Positions 6,910 through 12,554 of a DNA stretch of 12,742 nucleotides are shown in pieces. The stretch comes from Clostridia bacterium (GTDB lineage: Bacteria > Bacillota > Clostridia > Christensenellales > Borkfalkiaceae). The stretch is taken from positions 1 to 12,742 of the forward strand of contig CAAFYG010000075.1 in the NCBI GenBank assembly GCA_900767195.1, written 5' to 3'. Numbering within the stretch: the stretch's first letter is position 1; every line of letters starts with the position of its first letter. The notes below the pieces were generated by a model. It was not told where the DNA came from, did not search any database, and saw only the letters and a program-made list of their open reading frames with translations. The position numbers were made by a program, and so were the translations under genes.

Positions 6910-7698
6910 ATGTCTAACTTCGATAAATATGTTCTGTTTTTGTGCCTGACGGTGTTTGCGGCGCTGGCGAGCCTTTTCGCCGCGCTGATCGTACGGGACG
7001 TAAAAAACACGCTGAAAATGATTGAAGGCGGACTTTCGGACAAAGAAATTATTCAGGGACTGCGGAAAAAAAAGGCGAAACGGAAACGTTCCGCCGCCCT
7101 TGGGATACTCGGGAAAATCGCTTCCGGCGTATTTGCAACGACGATTTTCGCCTTAGCCGTGTTTTGCTTTATCTCGAAAATCAACGAGAAAAAGACGGTG
7201 AAAAATATTCCGTCTTTAAAAACGGTGCAAAGCGGATCGATGGCGACGAAATACGAAAAAAACGGGTATTTGTCCGAAAACGGTCTGAACGATCAGATTG
7301 AAAAATTCGATCTGATACTTCTTCGCGCGCTGCCGGAAGAAAAAGATTTAAAGCTTTATGATATCGTGGCATACGAAAGCGACGGGATACTCATTATCCA
7401 CCGCATCGTTTCGATTACCGAGCCGGACGAAACGCACGAAGAACGCCTGTTTTTATTGCAGGGCGACGCCAACGCCTATCCCGATAAATTCCCCGTGAGA
7501 TACGCGCAGATGCGCGGCGTTTACCGCGGCGAGCGCGCGAAATTTATCGGAAGTTTTGTGATTTTTTTGCAGTCCCCCGCCGGTTATCTTTGTTTCGGCG
7601 CGATGATTTTCACCGTAGCCGTATACCCTTTCGCGGCGAAAAAGATCGACGCCGCCGCGAAAAAGCGCATGGAAATAATAGGTAAGCATGATGATTAA
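6910..7698 (+). CDS. sipW: SipW-type (ER-type, Ser-His) signal peptidase I with an extended N-terminus
   Basis: A membrane serine protease that removes signal peptides from exported proteins. The core shows Q-S-G-S-M with catalytic S110 just before M111, then IVAYESDGILIIHRIV with H164 where most bacterial enzymes have lysine, then LLQGDANAYPDKFPV with D186 and D192. The His marks the ER/SipW/archaeal subclass. Hydrophobic segments lie at about 7-27, 66-90 and 214-242. At 262 residues it is longer than B. subtilis SipW (190). The extra part is an N-terminal membrane segment plus a basic loop (LRKKKAKRKR at 51-60). It is encoded between two putative SipW-type substrates and overlaps the second gene by 11 bases. 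No strong ribosome site precedes ATG 6910, so translation may be weak or coupled. Confidence 0.93.
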   Translation: MSNFDKYVLFLCLTVFAALASLFAALIVRDVKNTLKMIEGGLSDKEIIQGLRKKKAKRKRSAALGILGKIASGVFATTIFALAVFCFISKINEKKTVKNIPSLKTVQSGSMATKYEKNGYLSENGLNDQIEKFDLILLRALPEEKDLKLYDIVAYESDGILIIHRIVSITEPDETHEERLFLLQGDANAYPDKFPVRYAQMRGVYRGERAKFIGSFVIFLQSPAGYLCFGAMIFTVAVYPFAAKKIDAAAKKRMEIIGKHDD

Positions 7699-8338
7699 GC
7701 GAACGCGGTTTTATTGGATATTTGCGCTTACGTGCGCCGCGCTCTGCGCTTTTACCGCCTGCATAGTTTGTGTGGGCGGGGTTTTTGCCGCGTTTTCGTA
7801 TGCGCGAAGCGATCCGGAAGAGAAAAGCATTCTGATGAGCGGATCGATTGCGGAATTTTCGTACGACGGCGCGGATATGGACAACGCATGCAAAGAAACC
7901 GTGGAAATCGCCATAAACGGCGAGAACGGATTGAACGGTAACACCTATTTGGGCTTTCATCTTTTTATCGCGATGCCTGCATACTACTCGAGAGATCAGT
8001 TCGGATATGTGGGAAGCATGGACGATCACGATTTTAAATTCGGCACGCCGGAAGGCGTTTCGTTTGTGATGACTTTGCCAACCGGCGACGAGCCGATTTA
8101 TTTGTATCTTGTAAGTCTTTCCAAAGCCGAGCTGAATGCGAAAAACGTGGGCGAGATTCTGACGAACGTATACCGCGTGAAAATAGAAAAAAACGCCGAC
8201 GGACTGTACGAGCAGACGGAAGTGAAAAAAGGAAGCTCGCCGGTGACGGTGTACGAATATAAGTATTATAATATTAATCCGTACACGGCGAATGCGTTTG
8301 CGATATATCAGGGCGAAATTGTATGGCAAGAAAGTTAA
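7688..8338 (+). CDS. Second SipW-type exported protein
   Basis: This 216-residue protein has basic residues K4-R7, a hydrophobic stretch of about 25 residues (8-32) and the cleavage motif GGVFAAFSYA at 30-39, likely cut after A34. The motif matches GGVYAQFTYA of the first operon protein, so both are probable substrates of the peptidase encoded between them. The signal region contains four cysteines (16, 20, 25, 28), which is unusual. The mature part is acidic and aromatic-rich (for example MPAYYSRDQFGYVGSMDD) with no lipobox or sorting motif. I do not recognise a family; its place recalls TasA, or a TapA-like accessory. Its ATG lies inside the end of sipW, and a second ATG follows at 7691. 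The weak TAGGT site and the overlap suggest coupled translation. No T-run terminator follows. Confidence 0.85.
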   Translation: MMIKRTRFYWIFALTCAALCAFTACIVCVGGVFAAFSYARSDPEEKSILMSGSIAEFSYDGADMDNACKETVEIAINGENGLNGNTYLGFHLFIAMPAYYSRDQFGYVGSMDDHDFKFGTPEGVSFVMTLPTGDEPIYLYLVSLSKAELNAKNVGEILTNVYRVKIEKNADGLYEQTEVKKGSSPVTVYEYKYYNINPYTANAFAIYQGEIVWQES

Positions 8339-8479
8339 AATCAAAACGAGCGGCGCATATGGGGTTTTGAAATAACCCATCGGGAAACAAGTTGCGCCCC
8401 TTGATTGAAAATTTCTGATGGAAAATTTCAACCAAAAATGGGCTACGCCCCTCATCAGTCGCTACGCGGCAAAGCAAGC

Positions 8480-8511
8480 CGCCGAGATTGCCTTTGGGCG
8501 GCAACTCGGCG
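8480..8511. repeat. Covarying bulged hairpin module, copy 2
   Basis: CGCCGAGATTGCC pairs with GGCAACTCGGCG across the loop TTTGGGC, with one bulged A in the same place as copy 1. Here the module is followed by AGAAATAGAAAACAAG instead of the usual C-run palindrome. This repeat unit is therefore interrupted or recombined with the next. Confidence 0.85.
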
Positions 8512-8644
8512 AGAAAAGCAAGAAATAGAAAACAAGTTACGCCCCTTGATTTTCAAAAATTCCTTCCGGAATATTTAGTAAATCAAAAATGGGCTACGCA
8601 TAATATGCTACGCCCCTCATCAGTCCGCTTTGCGGACAGCAAGC

Positions 8645-8676
8645 CGCCGAGATTGCCTTTGGGCGGCAACTCGGCG
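8645..8676. repeat. Covarying bulged hairpin module, copy 3
   Basis: Identical in both arms and loop to copy 2 at 8480-8511. It lies between the GTCCGC/GCGGAC hairpin and a C-run/G-run palindrome, so the order of modules is complete here. Confidence 0.85.
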
Positions 8677-8931
8677 AGAAAAGCCCCCCAAGGGGAAGGC
8701 TTTAAAAGAGGCAATCATTTAAAATTTCAAACGGTTTGTAACAATTCGTTCGTGAAACTGCCCCTCATTCGTCGCCGTTCGGCGACACCTTCCCCCCAAG
8801 GGGAAGGCTATATCAAAGGCAATCATTTAAAATTTCAAACGGTTTGCAGCGGGTGCGTTACGAAACGGGCGACGCACGCCCCCGGGGAAAAAAGGCTACT
8901 TCAAGGGGTAGAAATTTTTTTTACAAAACTA

Positions 8932-8961
8932 TTGACAATGCGTTTTCTTCTATGATATAAT
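8932..8961 (+). promoter_or_regulatory. Strong SigA-type promoter of the lipoprotein gene
   Basis: TTGACA (8932-8937) and TATAAT (8956-8961) both match consensus, with an 18-base spacer. Initiation near 8968 gives a leader of about 125 bases. The element lies just outside the repeat array. Confidence 0.9.
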
Positions 8962-8978
8962 ATATTTGCCGAAAGGTC

Positions 8979-9061
8979 TTTTGCACTTTCAAAATACCGT
9001 GCGGCATATAATAAACAGCGCGTACCGCGCTTTTCTGTTGTATCGAACGGGCTGTTGCCCG
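8979..9061 (+). promoter_or_regulatory. Structured leader of the lipoprotein gene with an XRE half-site
   Basis: TTTTGCAC at 8979-8986 is identical to one arm of the two XRE operators. A GTGC follows 12 bases later (8999-9002), so the dyad is imperfect. Two hairpins follow: GCGCG-TAC-CGCGC at 9018-9030, then TTTTCTG, and CGGGC-TGTT-GCCCG at 9048-9061. The first could act as a weak attenuator. I recognise no known riboswitch class. Confidence 0.4.
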
Positions 9062-9093
9062 CGAGAAATATATTGTTCTGAAGGAGTACCATG

Positions 9094-10845
9094 ATGAAAT
9101 CGACCTTGAAAAGACTATGGTTGTTTCTTGTCGCCGCCGTAATGGCGTTTACGGCGATTCTTGCCGTGGGTTGTTCCAAAAAAGATTGCTCTGTGCAACA
9201 TTCTTACGGCGACTGGGAAGAAGTTTCCGCCCCCACCGAAACGAGTTTCGGCGATAAAAAGCACGTCTGTTCCGTTTGCGGACAGGAAGAACACGAACAG
9301 ACGCCGATGCTTAATTCGCTTTCGGCTGCCGTAAGCACGCCCGAAGCCGCAAAAGGCTGCGGCGTGAATATTTCGATCGAGCCTTTCGAATTCACAAACA
9401 AGCGGGCAAAGCGTAATTTGCAGCTTGAGATCAATCCCCCTTCTTTGAATTTTGTGATTAAAGCGATTTCGGAAACGACGATTTCCGTACATGGCGGATA
9501 CGCTTACGCCGGCTTGAACGACGAAGGATATCTGTATTCTTACGGCAAAATTTCTTTCAATAAAAAGACTGTTTTAACGGACGTTAAGGCGGACGGAAAC
9601 GGCGGCGAGCAAGCCCCGGAAGCAACTACGGAAGAATCGCTTTGCCGGCTGAGTTTTTTACTTAAGAAAAACGAGGTGTACGCGGATAAACAAGTGTATC
9701 TGAAAGACGAAGCGGGCGCATTTACCGTTTTGGACGCGGAAAACAGCGGAAAACTGCACAAGACGCTTGCGGAAATTCTCAGCGAGCAGGACGCATCGCT
9801 CAGCATGGCGCTGCAAATCGTTCTCGAAAACCCCGAAAAACTGATGAAATTTGCGAATACCGATCCTCGTCTGTTCGTGAACGAAGTAGAGGCGGCGTTC
9901 GGCATGAAGGCAAAAGCCGCTCAGCAGCGCGCGCTTTCCGTTCTTTTAAAAGAAGTGAAAACGGACGGCGGCTTTGAGCTTGTGACGAGAAACGGCATTT
10001 TTTCAAGCATTGCCAACGATATCAACGCCCTGAAAATCAACGAGCTGATCGATAAATACTGCGGCGCGGGTACGTTCGCCGTGATCGAAAAACTGCCCGA
10101 TATGCTAGACATGAAAGTGGGCGATCTTGTGGCTCAACTTGCCGCAAAAGGCGTTACCGTGGAGAAGATTTCCGCGTTTGCCGATAAAGTTGTGCAATTC
10201 TATCTCGGCGACGAGACGGCAACGCTGAAAACTATTTTCGGCATCGATCTCGAAACCGTAGTGAAAACGTATGAAAACATGACGATCGGTCAGCTGATCG
10301 CCATGCTCGGCGCGACAGACGACGGCGAGACGGGCGGCGTTGGCACTGCGGGGGTGAGTACGGATCAAAGCCCTGCTCCTTCCGTTCCCGGGGCGACAGA
10401 CGCGGCTACGCTTGCAAAAATCGCGCAGATCAAAGCGAAGATGACGCAGACGATTGAAGAATTGAAACAAGCGACGTTGCCACAGCTTATTGCGAATCAT
10501 TCGGACGGCGAAATTACGGAAAGCGAAATTAAGCTTAAAATCAGCGCGGCGGCGACTGCGATGGATCGGGGCGTTTCGATTAAAATGACGCTTGATAATC
10601 AGCACGTGCTGACGGGCTTTGAAATTTCCCTTTCGAAAGAGCTGCTTGCGTTGGTGGGCGAAGTGACGAAAGGCACTTCTTCGGACGGCAAGACAACGGT
10701 GGAAACGCAATTTACCATCAATACGGCATTTAAACTTTCGGTTTCGTTCGGCGCGGAAGACGCCGCGAATAAGTTGGATTTCAACGCGGACGAGTTCGTG
10801 AAATCGTTCGCTTTACTGCCCGAAACCGACGGCGGAAATTCGTAA
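9094..10845 (+). CDS. Large putative lipoprotein of unknown function
   Basis: This 583-residue exported protein has a type II signal: basic K2-R7, a hydrophobic core and LAVGC, with C27 as the likely lipidated cysteine. The -3 Ala is less usual. Next comes HSYGDWEEVSAPTETSFG (36-53) and KHVCSVCG (56-63). This resembles the short HxYGxW...CSVCG repeat common in extracellular proteins of Clostridia, but only one copy is present and the usual Cys in the APTC position is Thr. The rest is an unrecognised alpha/beta region, a low-complexity linker rich in Gly, Thr, Ser and Pro (about 409-435), then a coiled-coil-like stretch (KIAQIKAKMTQTIEELKQAT) and a beta-rich end. AAGGAG at 9081-9086 is seven bases from ATG 9094 and four from ATG 9091; I prefer the former. 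It is monocistronic with its own promoter and terminator. Confidence 0.85.
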   Translation: MKSTLKRLWLFLVAAVMAFTAILAVGCSKKDCSVQHSYGDWEEVSAPTETSFGDKKHVCSVCGQEEHEQTPMLNSLSAAVSTPEAAKGCGVNISIEPFEFTNKRAKRNLQLEINPPSLNFVIKAISETTISVHGGYAYAGLNDEGYLYSYGKISFNKKTVLTDVKADGNGGEQAPEATTEESLCRLSFLLKKNEVYADKQVYLKDEAGAFTVLDAENSGKLHKTLAEILSEQDASLSMALQIVLENPEKLMKFANTDPRLFVNEVEAAFGMKAKAAQQRALSVLLKEVKTDGGFELVTRNGIFSSIANDINALKINELIDKYCGAGTFAVIEKLPDMLDMKVGDLVAQLAAKGVTVEKISAFADKVVQFYLGDETATLKTIFGIDLETVVKTYENMTIGQLIAMLGATDDGETGGVGTAGVSTDQSPAPSVPGATDAATLAKIAQIKAKMTQTIEELKQATLPQLIANHSDGEITESEIKLKISAAATAMDRGVSIKMTLDNQHVLTGFEISLSKELLALVGEVTKGTSSDGKTTVETQFTINTAFKLSVSFGAEDAANKLDFNADEFVKSFALLPETDGGNS

Positions 10846-10853
10846 AGTTTTGG

Positions 10854-10897
10854 TTTTGCCCGGGTTTTGTCCGGTTTTTGCCCGGGTTTTGCCCGCC
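10854..10897. repeat. Four tandem 11-bp repeats after the lipoprotein gene
   Basis: TTTTGCCCGGG (10854-10864), TTTTGTCCGGT (10865-10875), TTTTGCCCGGG (10876-10886) and TTTTGCCCGCC (10887-10897) form a head-to-tail array nine bases past the stop codon. Each CCCGGG is self-complementary. The array differs from the intergenic repeat family elsewhere. It may be slippage-prone, and its function is unknown. Confidence 0.85.
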
Positions 10898-10931
10898 CGA
10901 CGGCGGCTTGAAACTGCATAAATAAAATTTT

Positions 10932-10972
10932 TGCCTGCTTTCTTTGCAACAAGAAGGCAGGCAGATTTTTTT
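10932..10972 (+). terminator. Intrinsic terminator of the lipoprotein gene
   Basis: TGCCTGC (10932-10938) pairs with GCAGGCA (10957-10963). A T-G wobble and TTCTT/AAGAA extend the stem to a six-base loop. A T-run starts at 10966. Confidence 0.92.
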
Positions 10973-10980
10973 GAATTTTT

Positions 10981-11473
10981 GAAAACGGGCGATGTCTCCG
11001 CCGCCCCTCCGGGGGGGGAGGCTTTATATACGAAAACCAAGTTGCGCCCTTTGTTTGAAAATTGCTATTAGAAAACAAGTTACGCCCCTTGATTGTCTGA
11101 AATTTTTTCCAAAATATTCAGAAAATCAAAAATGGGCTACACCCCTTGATTGTCTGAAATTTTTTCCAAAATATTTAGACAACCAAAAATGGGCTGCGCC
11201 CCTCATTCGTCCAAAGCTCTGCTTTGTCCACCTTCCCCCCAGGGGGAAGGCTATATCAAAGGCAATTATTCAAATATTCTAACGGTTTGCAGCAGTCCGT
11301 TATGAAACGGGCAATGCCCGCCCCCGGGGGGAAGGCTATATCAAAGGCAATTATTTAAAAATTCAAACGGTTTGTAGCAGTCCGTTATGAAACGGGCAAT
11401 GCCCGCCCCCCGGGGGGAAGGCTATATCAAAGGCAATAATTAAAATATTCTAACGCTTTGTAACAGTCCGTTA
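10981..11473. repeat. Intergenic hairpin repeat array between lipoprotein and dipeptidase genes
   Basis: This convergent gap holds several units. Two consecutive long hairpins start with CCCCTTGATTGTCTGAAAT: one closes with ATTCAGAAAATCAA (about 11088-11131), the other with ATTTAGACAACCAA (about 11145-11187). A variable hairpin CAAAGC-TCT-GCTTTG is at 11212-11226. C-run/G-run palindromes lie near 11005-11021, 11231-11250, 11321-11335 and 11403-11420. The last two belong to near-identical tandem units of about 80 bases, each with GTCCGTTATGAAACGGGCAATGCCC. The final CAGTCCGTTA supplies the dipeptidase stop codon (complement of TTA, 11471-11473). No gene is visible. Confidence 0.88.
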
Positions 11474-12349
11474 AGAGAAAAACAGGCGCGCGGCGTTTGA
11501 ATAGGCGAGCTTTTCGATTTGCCGCGGGGTGAAACGTTTTTCAAGCGTGCGAAAAAATTCCGGCAGCCGTTCCGGATTTTCCGGATACGGGTTTTCCGTG
11601 CCGTAAAAATCGCTGCCGATCGCTACGACGTTTTCGCCGCCTTTTTCCACTATATACCCGATATGCTGCGCGATTTCCGCTTTTCCCGCAAACTCGCGCA
11701 CGAAATTCACGCCGATCACGCCCCCGCTTTCCGCGATGCTTCTGATCTGCGCATCCGTGAGATTTCTTATGTGCGGCGATAATGCGCGCACCATCGAATG
11801 GGTGGCGCATACCCGTTTTTTCTGCGCTTTCGCTATGGCAAAAATTTCGCGCGCGGCATCGTCCGACGCGTGTGAAATATCGGGAATTACTCCCCTTTCA
11901 AGCGCGTATTCCACCGCCGCTTTGCCCTTTTTTGTTAGTCCGCCTGCCGCGCCGCAAGGATTTGAAAGACTGTTTTTATTGTTCCACACGGGCGAAAAAA
12001 TTTTTACGCCTGCATCGAACAACGCTTTTAATCGGGTTTGTTCGCCGCGCGTTGCCCCGCCGCCTTCTACGGCGAGAATCGCTTTGCCGCCCGTTGCCGT
12101 TTCGAATTCCGGCTTGATTTGTTTGAATAAGGCGAGCTGCGTTTGTATGCTTTGCTCGTCCGCCGCGCTTTCGCCTTTACAAAACGCCGCGAAGCATTGC
12201 AGCGCGCAGTCGCCGTTTTTCCACGCGGCAAACGCAGAAGTCTTGGCGGCGGGGCGAAGGTTCGGCGGCAAATCGGCAAGAAACGATAAAAAATCGCAAT
12301 GAAGATCGGCGTAACGCATTATTTTCGGCGCGGCGTGGACTTTTTTCAA
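11471..12349 (-). CDS. Membrane dipeptidase, peptidase family M19 (renal dipeptidase-like)
   Basis: M19 enzymes are binuclear zinc dipeptidases with a TIM-barrel fold that cleave L-Xaa-D/L-Xaa dipeptides; bacterial forms can act on cell-wall-derived peptides. The metal set is present: H17-x-D19 in DLHCD, E95 in AVEGG, H160 in DISH, H184 in THS, and D247 in AIGSDFYG. The substrate-side R188 and HIRNLTD at 193-199 also fit. At 292 residues it is at the short end of the family. No signal peptide or lipobox is seen, so a cytoplasmic location is likely despite the family name. The TTG at 12349 gives the longest frame; ATG 12319 (residue 11) is a good alternative, starting eight residues before the HxD motif. 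Neither has a clear ribosome site. It follows the spoVM-like gene by 15 bases and may be co-transcribed. Confidence 0.94.
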   Translation of the reverse strand: MKKVHAAPKIMRYADLHCDFLSFLADLPPNLRPAAKTSAFAAWKNGDCALQCFAAFCKGESAADEQSIQTQLALFKQIKPEFETATGGKAILAVEGGGATRGEQTRLKALFDAGVKIFSPVWNNKNSLSNPCGAAGGLTKKGKAAVEYALERGVIPDISHASDDAAREIFAIAKAQKKRVCATHSMVRALSPHIRNLTDAQIRSIAESGGVIGVNFVREFAGKAEIAQHIGYIVEKGGENVVAIGSDFYGTENPYPENPERLPEFFRTLEKRFTPRQIEKLAYSNAARLFFS

Positions 12350-12364
12350 GTCGGCGCGGATTAG

Positions 12365-12436
12365 TTACGCGCGGTTTTTTACAAACAGGCGTAAAATGAA
12401 GCGCACGGGCGCGGGCGGTTTGATACAGATTATCAT
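12365..12436 (-). CDS. spoVM: SpoVM-like 23-residue amphipathic peptide
   Basis: SpoVM is a tiny amphipathic helix that sits on the convex outer forespore membrane and tethers SpoIVA, starting spore coat and cortex assembly. This 23-codon frame opens with MIICIKPP and ends with RFILRLFVKNRA. Aligned with B. subtilis SpoVM (26 residues), the I-K-x-P block (I5, K6, P8) falls on I6, K7 and the important P9. I14, L15 and R16 fall on I15, V16 and R17. An AGGAGG site at 12452-12447 lies ten bases upstream of ATG 12436. Synteny supports the call: B. subtilis spoVM is next to rpmB-yloU-yloV. The frame is too short for most gene callers. The dipeptidase gene follows closely. A chance small frame is the main alternative. 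Confidence 0.8.
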   Translation of the reverse strand: MIICIKPPAPVRFILRLFVKNRA

Positions 12437-12459
12437 ATTGATGTACCCTCCTACCCTGT

Positions 12460-12467
12460 ATTTTATG
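12460..12467 (-). promoter_or_regulatory. Possible SigE-like -10 element before the spoVM-like gene
   Basis: On the minus strand CATAAAAT (12467-12460) fits the SigE -10 pattern CATAnnnT and would start transcription just before the AGGAGG site. SigE drives spoVM in B. subtilis. No convincing -35 ATA lies at the right distance because that stretch is GC-rich. This is a weak call. Confidence 0.3.
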
Positions 12468-12554
12468 CGGCGGCGGGGCGCGGCGGTGAATTTTTGCCGG
12501 TTTTTCGGGCGCTTTTTTCGATATTTTTGCCGACTTTTTTGTTTGAAATTGATT

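Larger units (their letters stand above)
8389..8900. repeat. Intergenic hairpin repeat array after the sipW operon
   Basis: This array holds three main units and a fragment. The first long hairpin is a variant, TTGATTGAAAATTTC...GAAAATTTCAACCAA (about 8401-8435). The second is the TTGATTTTCAAAAATTCC...GGAATATTTAGTAAATCAA form (about 8541-8586), followed by a GGGC-TAC-GCAT-AAT-ATGC-TAC-GCCC stem at 8591-8615. Variable hairpins are GTCCGC-TTT-GCGGAC at 8623-8637 and GTCGCC/GGCGAC at 8771-8786. Bulged modules lie at 8480-8511 and 8645-8676. C-run/G-run palindromes lie near 8682-8697 and at 8788-8807, with a decayed one near 8879. It ends about 30 bases before the lipoprotein promoter. Open frames here are repeat sequence only. 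Confidence 0.88.

Noticed and set aside
8341..8380. Terminator after the sipW operon
   Set aside because: TCAAAAC/GTTTTGA and ATGGG/CCCAT stems exist but overlap each other, have large loops and no T-run.
7610..8455. 281-codon minus-strand open frame opposite the second SipW-type protein
   Set aside because: It lies antisense to a gene with a clear signal peptide and operon context, has a low-complexity Arg/His/Phe-rich product, and runs into repeat sequence at its start.
8488..8955. 155-codon plus-strand open frame across the repeat array
   Set aside because: The product is translated repeat sequence, with the same peptide fragments recurring where modules repeat, and there is no ribosome site.
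8968..9090. Riboswitch in the lipoprotein leader
   Set aside because: Two short hairpins are present, but I recognise no conserved aptamer core of a known class.
10105..10710. 201-codon minus-strand open frame inside the lipoprotein gene
   Set aside because: Arg/His/Phe-rich composition typical of an antisense shadow, with no ribosome site or recognisable motif.
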